Source: a virus
Direction: 5' to 3' (one strand)
IMG/VR virus record: IMGVR_UViG_3300006042_000014
Location: 1-39,878 of that record
Length of the DNA: 39,878 bases
Shown one piece after another: positions 7,165 to 13,552 of this stretch; the first letter of the stretch is position 1; each line of letters starts with the position of its first letter. The notes under the pieces are model-generated. The model was not told the DNA's origin, did no database searches, and saw only the letters and a list, made by a program, of their open reading frames with translations. Made by a program: the position numbers and the translations under genes.

Positions 7165-8084
7165 CCGCGCTTCTCCACGATGCTGAAGCGCCGGTAAGAT
7201 TTGCGCCCCTTGATAATTGTGCCGATGTCGTCGGCAGTGATTTCGCGATCCGGCTGGGCCTTGGTGGTCGGGCATTTGACGGTCATCCCATCGAGCAGCG
7301 CCACGCCAGCGGTGCCGAGCTTGTCGAGCAGTTCAGCCTGGGCTGCATCGGCCTGCGCCTTGCCCTGCTTCTCCAGCGCCTTGCCGGTCAGCCAGCGGTC
7401 TGCAGCGTCCACAGCCAGATTGTCCGTCCGCAGGTCGATCAGGTCGCCGTTGTCCTCGGGATAGAGCGCGCTGATCGTCGGCAGGTCGCGGGTATAGTCT
7501 GCAGCCGGCGGATCGCCCGCAGCGATGGAGCGCCAGAACGCTGCAACCCGCGCCTCTATGTCGGCCCAGATGAACGGGCGGAACTGATACTGGAACCGGC
7601 GCAGTTCATTGCCGCCGACCAGCACGATGACATCGCCCCAATCGCATCCGGCCAGCCCCATGTAGGACATGACCTGCAGCAAATAATTCAGCGGCGGCTC
7701 ATCGCCCCAGCCCTTGGCCACGATCCAGTCTGCCGTCTTCACCTCAAGGATGCCGCGCCCGCGCTGCGGGCACATCACCATCTGGTCAGGGTGACCGCCC
7801 AGCCCGGCTTCGTTCGTCAGCCGCTTGGGCGTTTCCATCTTCTGGTAGCCAAAGCGATCGCAGGCGCCTTCGATAATGACCGGCTCAAGGCGAACGCCCC
7901 ATTCCGCGCGCTCATTGCCAGTGAAGTCTGGCGTGGCGACATTGCCGGCCTTCCGGTGCCAAAGCTCGAACTCGGTCAGCCAGGGATGCTGGCCGAACAG
8001 AGCGGCGACCTCGGAAGCTCCGACCACCGATGCGCGGAAAGCGTCGTCGCCATCCCCGGCCATGATGTTGGTCACGGCGTTCAT
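7161..8084 (-). CDS. YqaJ/lambda-Exo family recombination exonuclease
   Basis: A 307-residue PD-(D/E)XK nuclease of the YqaJ family, predicted to resect double-stranded ends so that RecT can anneal the single strand. The catalytic residues are Glu67 in EWGVRLEP, Asp100 in GGHPDQM, and Glu114 and Lys116 in ILEVKTA, followed by the usual NYLLQVMSYMGL helix. The C terminus adds a helical AAQAELLDKLG extension. ATG 8084 has GGGGAG at a 6-base spacing and overlaps the small membrane-protein gene; the longer frame upstream is run-on. Partner of RecT. Confidence 0.93.
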   Translation of the reverse strand: MNAVTNIMAGDGDDAFRASVVGASEVAALFGQHPWLTEFELWHRKAGNVATPDFTGNERAEWGVRLEPVIIEGACDRFGYQKMETPKRLTNEAGLGGHPDQMVMCPQRGRGILEVKTADWIVAKGWGDEPPLNYLLQVMSYMGLAGCDWGDVIVLVGGNELRRFQYQFRPFIWADIEARVAAFWRSIAAGDPPAADYTRDLPTISALYPEDNGDLIDLRTDNLAVDAADRWLTGKALEKQGKAQADAAQAELLDKLGTAGVALLDGMTVKCPTTKAQPDREITADDIGTIIKGRKSYRRFSIVEKRG

Positions 8085-8221
8085 ATGTGACTCCCCATCA
8101 ACAACCCCATCATGAACACCACAGCCCCCGCACCGATCAGCTCGGCATAGGGAGGGTGGAGGCCGATGCGGGCGTCGGGGTTTGTCAGGGCGGCGATGGC
8201 GGCGTGGATGGTGGAGATCAT
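8081..8221 (-). CDS. Small membrane protein, 46 aa
   Basis: A 46-codon frame, ATG 8221 to TGA 8083-8081, fitted exactly between its neighbours by two ATGA overlaps. The product is MISTIHAAIAALT followed by a polar stretch and a single hydrophobic segment (AELIGAGAVVFMMGLLMG) that could span the membrane. Double coupling argues for translation. Function unknown; small phage membrane proteins sometimes act in superinfection exclusion or host takeover, which is speculation here. Confidence 0.6.
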   Translation of the reverse strand: MISTIHAAIAALTNPDARIGLHPPYAELIGAGAVVFMMGLLMGSHI

Positions 8222-8493
8222 GACCGGGCCTCCATCTTCTCGCGGTAGGCACGCTGGTGCAGTTCATCCATGCTGACCGGCGGCTCGCCCTCACACATGT
8301 CGGAGAAGGCATCGGCCGCAGCGTCGTCCATCTCGTCCTGCGTCATCGGGCGCCAGCCATGGCCGCAGCAATCCGGGCAATCTTCCTGATGGAGGCCGCG
8401 CAAAATGCCGTGGCGCCGGACTTCGATCCAGCCATTGCCATCGCAGCGCTTGCATTCGATGTCGGGCACAAAGCCGTTGAGATAGTGGGTCAT
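8218..8493 (-). CDS. DnaJ-type zinc-motif small protein
   Basis: A 91-residue protein whose first half has two CxxC-G-x-G repeats (CKRCDGNGW and CPDCCGHGW), the pattern of the DnaJ central zinc finger. The acidic helical second half is MTQDEMDDAAADAF. ATG 8493 overlaps the upstream stop; the frame upstream of it is run-on. Such mini-DnaJ zinc proteins are common in phage early operons; no function is established. Confidence 0.75.
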   Translation of the reverse strand: MTHYLNGFVPDIECKRCDGNGWIEVRRHGILRGLHQEDCPDCCGHGWRPMTQDEMDDAAADAFSDMCEGEPPVSMDELHQRAYREKMEARS

Positions 8494-8771
8494 TTCATTG
8501 ACCTTTCGCAGTGGAAGCAGTTGTTCGGGCCGCTCTCCATCGAGGTGTCGACGTGGTGGCGGCCGTCGTGTGAAGCCGGGCATTCCGGCTCGGCGTCATC
8601 ATGGTTGCCATCCTCCAGTTCGATGGCGATCAGCAGCTTGTTGCCGCGCAATTCCGCGACGCCGCGCTCTTTCAGAGCCTCAGCAATCAGGTCGTAGGCT
8701 TGGCCAAATCGGCCATCCTTCCAGCCTCCGGCGCCTTCGTATGCTCCGCGCGGTGGGATGGTGTCGGTCAC
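8490..8771 (-). CDS. Hypothetical protein, 93 aa
   Basis: A GTG start at 8771 overlaps the upstream stop. The protein has a helical N-terminal half (GQAYDLIAEALKERGVAELRGNKLLIAIELE) and a Cys/His-rich end (CPASHDGRHHV ... CFHCERS) that could bind zinc. No family recognised. Confidence 0.72.
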   Translation of the reverse strand: MTDTIPPRGAYEGAGGWKDGRFGQAYDLIAEALKERGVAELRGNKLLIAIELEDGNHDDAEPECPASHDGRHHVDTSMESGPNNCFHCERSMK

Positions 8772-9115
8772 AGCGCACCGCCTTTCGCCTTGGCGATGGC
8801 GGCGCGGGCGGTTTTCCGAAGCGGCGCATAGTGGACGAAGCCAACCTCTTCGGTCGCACTCAGAATGTTCTCCAGCGCCTCCAGCAGAACTGCATTGATC
8901 TGCCGGGCATCCCGCGCCTCACGCTCTGCCGCATCAATCCGGCTTGCGATGTTGAACGCGATGTTATCCCGCAGATAGTCCTGCGTGGTGTCGAGCAGAC
9001 CGGCATAGATGTCGTCCGCCGCCTTCTTGATCAGAGGCTGAACAGCCTTCTCGATCGCGTCGGTCACGTCCGATGCAACGTCTTCCCATGGCTGGTTGAT
9101 GATAGGCTGGCTCAT
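8768..9115 (-). CDS. Hypothetical helical protein, 115 aa
   Basis: From ATG 9115 the product is helical and amphipathic, with Asp/Lys-rich repeats (VASDVTDAIEKAVQPLIKKAADD) and a C-terminal ALENILSATEEVG ... ARAAIAKAKGG pattern that recurs in phage early proteins. It overlaps both neighbours by four bases. No recognised function. Confidence 0.72.
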   Translation of the reverse strand: MSQPIINQPWEDVASDVTDAIEKAVQPLIKKAADDIYAGLLDTTQDYLRDNIAFNIASRIDAAEREARDARQINAVLLEALENILSATEEVGFVHYAPLRKTARAAIAKAKGGAL

Positions 9116-9429
9116 GCCGCCTCTCCCGTCAGCTTGGAGAGTTCGGCGCGCAGCTTCTTGGCGCGCTCCTCCTTGGCGATGGCCTCGTTGTAGACCTCGC
9201 GGCTGCATGCCTGGATATAGGTCTCGATCTTGTCGGCGAACGTGCCGCCACTGATCATGCTGTGCTGCTTGCCAGCAGGCGTCCAGAACGTCAGATCATG
9301 CGACGGGGCGCGCTCGGCGGAATAGTGCGAGAAGTATATCTGAGCGGACGAACGGTGCGCCGTGCGCTTGTTGATGATCTCCATCGCGTCGTTGAGCGTC
9401 TTGCGCTCGGACTTGGTCAGGTGGCTCAC
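9112..9429 (-). CDS. Hypothetical protein, 105 aa
   Basis: The GTG at 9429 overlaps the previous stop (GTGA) and has GGAGGG seven bases before it, so it is preferred over ATG 9444. The protein begins VSHLTKSERKTLNDAMEII and ends in a basic amphipathic helix (KEERAKKLRAELSKL). The middle has HDLTFWTPAGKQH, a beta-rich stretch. Family unknown. Confidence 0.72.
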   Translation of the reverse strand: MSHLTKSERKTLNDAMEIINKRTAHRSSAQIYFSHYSAERAPSHDLTFWTPAGKQHSMISGGTFADKIETYIQACSREVYNEAIAKEERAKKLRAELSKLTGEAA

Positions 9430-9665
9430 AGGAAAGCCCTCCACATGATTTCGGGGTTGATGTTGTTGTGCCGCAGCAGCGCTTCGGCCATCGACTTCGC
9501 AGCCTGATGGAGCGCCTCGTGACGCAACCGCTCCTCAAGATTGGATCGGCGGCCGCGCAAAAGCTGCTCGGCCTCGGTAAGCGTCTGGAGCGCCAGGACG
9601 AGGTTCACGGCGTCGGCGGTGCGGCAGGCGGAAATGACCGCTGCGGATGGAGCGTGCGCGTTCAC
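9426..9665 (-). CDS. Hypothetical helical protein, 79 aa
   Basis: A GTG start at 9665 is selected by GGGGAGG seven bases upstream and a GTGA overlap. The product is almost entirely helical (DAVNLVLALQTLTEAEQLLRG; RLRHEALHQAAKSMAEALL). No motif known to me. Confidence 0.7.
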   Translation of the reverse strand: MNAHAPSAAVISACRTADAVNLVLALQTLTEAEQLLRGRRSNLEERLRHEALHQAAKSMAEALLRHNNINPEIMWRAFL

Positions 9666-10042
9666 AGCCGTGCCTCCCCTGCCCGGCGCGCGGCGATCAT
9701 GGCGCGATAAGCCGTGGCTTCAGCAGCCCGCGCGATCGAGCGATCAACAGCCTCGCAGGCGCTCAGAACATCCGGCCCGTGCGCATTTCCGTTCCAACGG
9801 CGGGCAACGATGTCAGCACCCAAGGGCGCCGCCATGATGCTGTCCAGATCGCGCGCCAACTGACGGCGCATCCGGCTCAGCTTGTCGCCATGCAGGTCGC
9901 ATAGCGACGGAAGCAGGCGATCCTTGGCCGCCTTGAGCGTCCGCAGTGCGGCGTCAATCTGCGCGATATGGCCATTGATCAGAAGCTGAGCGCGCCATGT
10001 AGCGCTGCAGGCTTCGTCGGCGGTGATGATTTCGTGTCTCAT
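9662..10042 (-). CDS. Hypothetical protein, 126 aa
   Basis: Several in-frame starts exist (10084, 10054, 10042). ATG 10042 (MRHEIITADEACSA) has GGAG at a good distance, so I chose it. The product is helical, with a central RMRRQLARDLDSIM and a C-terminal AYRAMIAARRAGEARL. It may bind nucleic acid, judged only from its basic helices. Confidence 0.65.
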   Translation of the reverse strand: MRHEIITADEACSATWRAQLLINGHIAQIDAALRTLKAAKDRLLPSLCDLHGDKLSRMRRQLARDLDSIMAAPLGADIVARRWNGNAHGPDVLSACEAVDRSIARAAEATAYRAMIAARRAGEARL

Positions 10043-10112
10043 GGGACGCTCCATCGGTGAACTGATGTCATCCTCGCCGCGCACCGAGTGGATGGCGCGC
10101 GGTCTGGGGAGA

Positions 10113-10367
10113 TCAGGCGGCCTCGTAGAGCGAGTTATCTGAGAGCGGCGATCCGGTGGGCGGGAGGAATGCAGGCCTCCAGTGTGTCGCCCGATGTATT
10201 TCTTTGCCGGTCTGAAGGCTAATAATTCGACCTGACCAAAACGCCCCTGCGGAAATAGGCTTCTTGATCGCTTCTAACCCTGACCCAGACGCGCCGGGTA
10301 CATAGACGAACACCCATTTGCCTACCGGCATCGTGTGGATCGGGGACCAGAGTTCGGCAGAGCTCAT
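10113..10367 (-). CDS. DUF551-like small protein
   Basis: An 84-residue protein with the DUF551 pattern: an early W.PI.TMP motif, a KWVFVYVP strand, a central FWSGRIISL strand and THWRPAFLPP near the end. A second, longer DUF551-like protein lies at 2524-2976. Role unknown. It is coupled to the first gene of the operon by an ATGA overlap. Confidence 0.75.
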   Translation of the reverse strand: MSSAELWSPIHTMPVGKWVFVYVPGASGSGLEAIKKPISAGAFWSGRIISLQTGKEIHRATHWRPAFLPPTGSPLSDNSLYEAA

Positions 10368-10516
10368 GCCAAAATCTCAGCATCACTCAGCAGTACCAAA
10401 TGGTAACCGAGACCGACCGCCACCTTATAACACTTCGGCTGATCGACTTCGAAATAACCGGCATCAATAACCTGAGCTTCGTAAGCCTTACCGTTCTTGG
10501 TGTAGCGTATCGCCAT
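10364..10516 (-). CDS. First gene of the leftward operon, 50 aa
   Basis: ATG 10516 has a strong GGAGGAAG ribosome site and the stop overlaps the next ATG. The 50-residue product (MAIRYTKNGKAYEAQVIDAG ...) reads like a small beta-rich domain. It is the first gene behind PL, with a leader of about 65 nt, so it should be among the earliest products after induction. Family not recognised. Confidence 0.7.
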   Translation of the reverse strand: MAIRYTKNGKAYEAQVIDAGYFEVDQPKCYKVAVGLGYHLVLLSDAEILA

Positions 10517-10588
10517 CTTCTTCCTCCATCTCGCGGTTTCCCGCTGGGGCCGGGTCTGCGCTTTCGGCTCACCAGCTGATGAGATGGT

Positions 10589-10616
10589 AGGTATAAAACA
10601 TACCAGCGCAGGTCAA
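10589..10616 (-). promoter_or_regulatory. PL promoter (leftward early)
   Basis: On the minus strand TTGACC (10616-10611) is followed by a 16-base spacer and ATACCT (10594-10589). The layout matches PR base for base in its key elements. The predicted start is near 10582. The inner operator covers the -10 region. Confidence 0.7.
10590..10604. promoter_or_regulatory. Repressor operator OL, inner (over PL -10)
   Basis: A 15-bp palindrome, GGTATAAAACATACC, whose complement is identical to the inner operator at PR. It covers the PL -10, so bound repressor would block polymerase. Confidence 0.75.
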
Positions 10617-10624
10617 GCGAAATC

Positions 10625-10639
10625 GGTATGAAAAATACC
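10625..10639. promoter_or_regulatory. Repressor operator OL, outer (upstream of PL -35)
   Basis: GGTATGAAAAATACC, with the same half-sites. Its centre is 35 bp from the inner OL centre, the same distance as at PR. It lies just behind the repressor stop codon. Confidence 0.7.
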
Positions 10640-10649
10640 CGACCTCAAA

Positions 10650-11276
10650 TTAATCGAGGTCGATGACGCTCCGGTATACTCGCCCGACTACAACCCAAGG
10701 GTGTGCCCTGGTCGGGAAAATTGCCCGATTTACGGGATTTGTGCTATAAGGCTCCAGGCGCTCCACTGGGTCGTCATAGTAGCGCTTGTATGTCGTCTCG
10801 CCGCGCATCGAGAAGATGTAATAGCCGCCTCTGACCAGCTTCTTGTCACTGGAGTTGACGAAGATGCGCGATCCCTCGGGAGAAACGCGGTCCATGCTAT
10901 CGCCGTGGACATCAGTGGCGAACCACTTCCCCGCCCCCAGCCCATCAGCCGTCACCGTTTCTAATTCGCCTAGGTCTTGCGCGGATATATCCGTGAACTG
11001 GCCAGCCTGCACCCATCCGATGACTGGCACGTCCTGAACGGATCGGCGCTCAGCCTTTGGAGCTTCGCGCTTTGGCCCTGCCCCGCTATATAGCCATTCA
11101 GCGCGGACGCCGAAGCGCGTCGCATAGACCAGCGCCTTCTTGTAGCTGAAGGGCATGCTGCCGTTGGCATTGCTCTTGAGCGTATCGTAGCTCCAGCCCC
11201 ATCGATCGGACAACTCGCGCATAGTTACGCCAGTCTCCGTGATGAGTTCTTTCAACCTGTCAGCCTGCTCGGTCAT
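10650..11276 (-). CDS. S24/LexA-like prophage repressor (CI type)
   Basis: A 208-residue repressor expected to hold the prophage silent by binding the four GGTAT-N5-ATACC operators. The N terminus (MTEQADRLKELITETGVTMRELSDRWGW) is an HTH, followed by a linker with an Ala-Gly site (GWVQAGQF) where RecA-stimulated self-cleavage normally occurs. The C-terminal S24 peptidase has the Ser of HGDSMD and the Lys of TTYKRYY. ATG 11276 is preferred because earlier in-frame starts lie inside or beyond the operator at 11301-11315; its ribosome site is weak. It sits between PL and PR, as in lambdoid phages, so induction would be expected to follow DNA damage. Confidence 0.9.
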   Translation of the reverse strand: MTEQADRLKELITETGVTMRELSDRWGWSYDTLKSNANGSMPFSYKKALVYATRFGVRAEWLYSGAGPKREAPKAERRSVQDVPVIGWVQAGQFTDISAQDLGELETVTADGLGAGKWFATDVHGDSMDRVSPEGSRIFVNSSDKKLVRGGYYIFSMRGETTYKRYYDDPVERLEPYSTNPVNRAIFPTRAHPWVVVGRVYRSVIDLD

Positions 11277-11300
11277 TCCGATTCGCGTAGGGCGATATCG

Positions 11301-11315
11301 GGTATGCGTCATACC
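11301..11315. promoter_or_regulatory. Repressor operator OR, outer
   Basis: The perfect palindrome GGTATG-CGT-CATACC lies upstream of the PR -35 and 25 bp upstream of the repressor start codon. It could therefore also control the repressor's own promoter. Confidence 0.72.
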
Positions 11316-11323
11316 GAAAGCGC

Positions 11324-11351
11324 TTGACGAGCCGGGGTATGTTTTATACCT
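11324..11351 (+). promoter_or_regulatory. PR promoter (rightward early)
   Basis: TTGACG (11324-11329), a 16-base spacer, and ATACCT (11346-11351). The predicted start falls near 11358, almost at the cro-like ATG 11360, so the first transcript may be leaderless or nearly so. Confidence 0.7.
11336..11350. promoter_or_regulatory. Repressor operator OR, inner (over PR -10)
   Basis: GGTATGTTTTATACC covers the PR -10 and is identical, in promoter orientation, to the inner operator of PL. Confidence 0.75.
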
Positions 11352-11359
11352 GTCGTGGC

Positions 11360-11605
11360 ATGAGGAAATCATCTGCACCGAAGGCTCCGACGCATCGCGA
11401 TATTATTGCGCGCAACGGAGGGCCTGCCGCGCTCGGTCGCAAGATCGACGTTGATCCTAACACCGCCAAGGCGTGGAACCGGCTCGACAGCATTCCGGCC
11501 CCTTACTGGCACGCCATTGCCGGTGCTGATGCGGCGACGTTGGAAGAGCTTGCGGCTGCTGCTGCTTCCCGCCCCACCAAGCCCGCGAGCGCGGCGGCGG
11601 CATGA
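11360..11605 (+). CDS. Cro-like HTH regulator
   Basis: An 81-residue basic protein, first gene of the rightward operon, reading HRDIIARNGGPAALGRKIDVDPNTAKAWNRLDSIPAPYWHAI. That is the compact HTH of Cro/YdaS-type phage repressors. Its position opposite the S24 repressor supports a Cro role at the same operators. The predicted PR start lies within a few bases of ATG 11360 and no Shine-Dalgarno sequence is present. The C terminus is Ala-rich low complexity. Confidence 0.82.
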   Translation: MRKSSAPKAPTHRDIIARNGGPAALGRKIDVDPNTAKAWNRLDSIPAPYWHAIAGADAATLEELAAAAASRPTKPASAAAA

Positions 11606-11799
11606 GCGCGTTCGCTGGCTCGGCCACCCCTGAGACGGAGCGCAAGGCGGCCGAAGATGAGGCGCTTGACGAGCGCATCCGCCGAATAGCGCGACAGGAG
11701 ATCGTCAACTTCGCCATCCTCAACTCGGCATGCCCGACTGAGGAATATGCGAACATCATGCGCGACCAGTGGGCGGAGTGGATCAACGATGTCCGCTGA
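11602..11799 (+). CDS. Small early protein, 65 aa
   Basis: A 65-residue acidic helical protein (ERKAAEDEALDERIRRIARQEIVNFAIL). ATG 11602 overlaps the cro stop (ATGA). It is a typical second gene of an early rightward operon; family unknown. Confidence 0.75.
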   Translation: MSAFAGSATPETERKAAEDEALDERIRRIARQEIVNFAILNSACPTEEYANIMRDQWAEWINDVR

Positions 11800-11995
11800 T
11801 CTGCCCATCCCTGGCGATCGCGGCGGCCAGTTCGCGCAGTTGATACTCCGCGCCCGGTCCATGGGAAGACTTGGCCTTGTCGGCTGCATCTCCAAGCGCA
11901 TCCACAATCGCGGCGACATGGCGCTGATCGATAGTGCCCGCATAGTGAAGCCCGGAAACGATCGCGCGCAATGCAAGGCTGGTAGCTGGGCCCAT
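11783..11995 (-). CDS. Leftward small protein opposing the early operon, 70 aa
   Basis: ATG 11995 has GGGAGA seven bases before it. The product (MGPATSLALRAIVSGLHYAG, then IDQRHVAAIVDALGDAADKAK, then a YQLRELAAAIA helix) looks like a real helical protein of the sort often found in sphingomonad prophages. It runs against the rightward operon. The same DNA is open on the plus strand (11789-12040) with less protein-like composition, so strand assignment is a judgement. An expression map would settle it. Confidence 0.5.
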   Translation of the reverse strand: MGPATSLALRAIVSGLHYAGTIDQRHVAAIVDALGDAADKAKSSHGPGAEYQLRELAAAIARDGQISGHR

Positions 11996-12036
11996 CCCGA
12001 ATCTCCCTTCCGCGCCACCATAGCACGGAGGGCTTC

Positions 12037-12243
12037 GTGAGCAGCCTCACCGATCACCTGTCCTCCACGCCGATCCACGCCCCCTGCGCGGTCAAGGTCG
12101 GCGGCCATAGCTTCGGCTTCGGGGCGGTGTTCTTTCCAGTTCTTCGGGTCGCGTCCGAAGACGGCGCCGAGGGTCGTTCCCTCTCTCCGGCTCTCGGCGC
12201 CAAAAATTTCCAGACCAATCTTCATGAGGATGCTTCTGTATGA
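12037..12243 (+). CDS. Doubtful rightward frame, 68 aa
   Basis: A GTG at 12037 has GGAGGG six bases upstream, and the stop overlaps the next gene's ATG (ATGA). Those two signals support translation. The product (VSSLTDHLSSTPIHAPCAVK ...) has unusual composition and resembles no family. The opposite strand is also open here (from ATG 12225), so this stretch may simply be spacer. Low confidence. Confidence 0.27.
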   Translation: MSSLTDHLSSTPIHAPCAVKVGGHSFGFGAVFFPVLRVASEDGAEGRSLSPALGAKNFQTNLHEDASV

Positions 12244-12725
12244 ACGTCAGGACAAGTTCTGCGGACAATGAGCCGCTTGTTTCCCGCAGTGCAGCAAATG
12301 AGACGTTTCGCAATGCGATCCGCCTCTTCGTGGGCCGCGGCAAGCGCTACTCGGTCAAGCAGGTGTCGAACGGCACCGGCATCAAGGACCGGATGATTGA
12401 GAGCTTCATGGCTCAGGTCGATAGCTCGGACTGGCGCAAGCCTGATCTGGAAGAAGTGCTGTCGATCGCATCGTTCATCGGGCCGGATTTCACATGCGAG
12501 CTTATCGCTCTCTGCCAGCAGGGCGCGTTCTGGCTCCCTGACGATGAAGACCCGAACCCCGGCGATATGGCGCTTGGGGCCTCGGAAGATACCACGGAAA
12601 TCCTGCGCCGCGCCGCTGATGGCGAGTTCTGCGCCAAGGACCGGGCCGAACTGGCGGTGGTTGGACGGCGCAAGGTCGAGCGTGGCATGCAGCTTATGGC
12701 CATGGGCCGCGCGGCGGCAGCATGA
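12240..12725 (+). CDS. Early regulator-like protein (CII position), 161 aa
   Basis: ATG 12240 has GAGGA nine bases upstream. Residues 25-60 (ETFRNAIRLFVGRGKRYSVKQVSNGTGIKDRMIESFM) look like an HTH-containing module, followed by a helical part (LEEVLSIASFIGPDFTCELI) and an Ala-rich tail. In lambdoid order this is the place of CII-type activators. I do not see the CII sequence pattern itself, so the regulator call is from position plus HTH-like character. It is coupled to the zinc miniprotein downstream. Confidence 0.75.
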   Translation: MNVRTSSADNEPLVSRSAANETFRNAIRLFVGRGKRYSVKQVSNGTGIKDRMIESFMAQVDSSDWRKPDLEEVLSIASFIGPDFTCELIALCQQGAFWLPDDEDPNPGDMALGASEDTTEILRRAADGEFCAKDRAELAVVGRRKVERGMQLMAMGRAAAA

Positions 12726-12871
12726 CCGGCCCCCAGGAAGCCGGCCCCTGCTGCGAGCAATGCGGCAAGGCATTCCCCATACGCCGTCGCGCTCCCAAGA
12801 CGGGTCTTTGCCGCCACTGCTGGTCGATCAAGGCTCTGCTGCTGCGCGGCGTGCATCGGAGGGCGGCATGA
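12722..12871 (+). CDS. Zinc-ribbon miniprotein, 49 aa
   Basis: ATG 12722 overlaps the previous stop and TGA 12869-12871 overlaps the next ATG. The product has CEQCGKAFPI and CRHCW, two CxxC pairs about 15 residues apart, a classical small zinc ribbon with a basic C-terminal helix. It may bind DNA or RNA; no family name. Confidence 0.68.
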   Translation: MTGPQEAGPCCEQCGKAFPIRRRAPKTGLCRHCWSIKALLLRGVHRRAA

Positions 12872-13044
12872 ACTGGCGCCGCATCTTCGCGCGCCGTCGC
12901 CCGGCCCTGTCGCTGGACGCTCTGGTCGCCACCACCCGCGCCGCCAACGCCCCATGGGCCGCCAAGCGCCGCGCCCAGCTTCCGGCCGAACGTCAGGCCC
13001 GCATCCGCACCATCATTGAAACAGGAGTTCGCCCGAGCGGCTGA
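12868..13044 (+). CDS. Small basic protein, 58 aa
   Basis: ATG 12868 is preceded by GGAGGGCGGC and overlaps the zinc miniprotein stop. The product is Arg/Ala-rich (MNWRRIFARRRPALSLDALV; RAQLPAERQARIRTIIETGV) and probably binds nucleic acid. Function unknown. Confidence 0.6.
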   Translation: MNWRRIFARRRPALSLDALVATTRAANAPWAAKRRAQLPAERQARIRTIIETGVRPSG

Positions 13045-13120
13045 CCATTCGCCGGGGCGGGATGGGCCGCGCCCCGAGGAAAGCGAGACACGGCCCTTTT
13101 CTACGCCACGGAGAATATAG

Positions 13121-13537
13121 ATGGAAACTATCGATCAGGAAACAGGCGAGATTGTGGAGCGCGCCGCTGACGGCGGGCAGCGCTATCCCGCCGCACATAG
13201 TCTGGCTGACTTCATCCGCATGCAGGAAGACGGTCAGTTCGACGCTGATGTCGCTTTTGACCTCAACGAGCTTGCGGCCGAACTGGAACAGCTCGCGCAG
13301 GACACTGGCCAGGGCAAGCTGAAGGCGAAGCTGACCATCACCGTCGACATCGCCCGCGACCCTGCCGGTTTCTACGTCTTCGCCGCCAAGCACATGATCA
13401 AGCGCCCCGACGAGAAGCGCAAGCAGTCTGTCGGCTGGGTCACCGAAGATAACAAGTTCACCCCCAACAAGCCCCGCCAGGGCAACCTTTTCGGCACCGT
13501 CCGCGACGTGACCCCGCGCCGCGAAGTCCGCAACTAA
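13121..13537 (+). CDS. Conserved phage protein of unknown function, 138 aa
   Basis: It starts METIDQETGEIVE, an opening seen in many phage early proteins, and has a helical acidic middle (LNELAAELEQLAQDTG) followed by a beta strand LKAKLTITVDI and a basic C terminus. It directly precedes the DUF2303 gene, a common pairing in phages; a shared role in replication or recombination is possible. CGGAGAA stands just upstream of ATG 13121. The 76 bases before it hold a weak hairpin (13054-13075). Confidence 0.75.
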   Translation: METIDQETGEIVERAADGGQRYPAAHSLADFIRMQEDGQFDADVAFDLNELAAELEQLAQDTGQGKLKAKLTITVDIARDPAGFYVFAAKHMIKRPDEKRKQSVGWVTEDNKFTPNKPRQGNLFGTVRDVTPRREVRN

Positions 13538-13552
13538 TCTGGAGCAAAGTTC

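Noticed and set aside
11789-12040. Plus-strand frame between 11602-11799 and 12037-12243
   Set aside because: It has a start near AGTGG and a GTGA overlap, but the product is Arg/Gly-rich and unlike natural proteins; the minus-strand frame is better. Kept as an alternative in the findings.
11503-12225. Long minus-strand open frame of 240 codons
   Set aside because: After about residue 75 it becomes the shadow of other coding frames and it lies across the cro-like gene and its follower. Only its first part might be real, without a ribosome site.
13054-13075. GGGGCG/CGCCCC hairpin in the gap before 13121
   Set aside because: Only six pairs and no T-tract next to it; such hairpins are frequent at this G+C.
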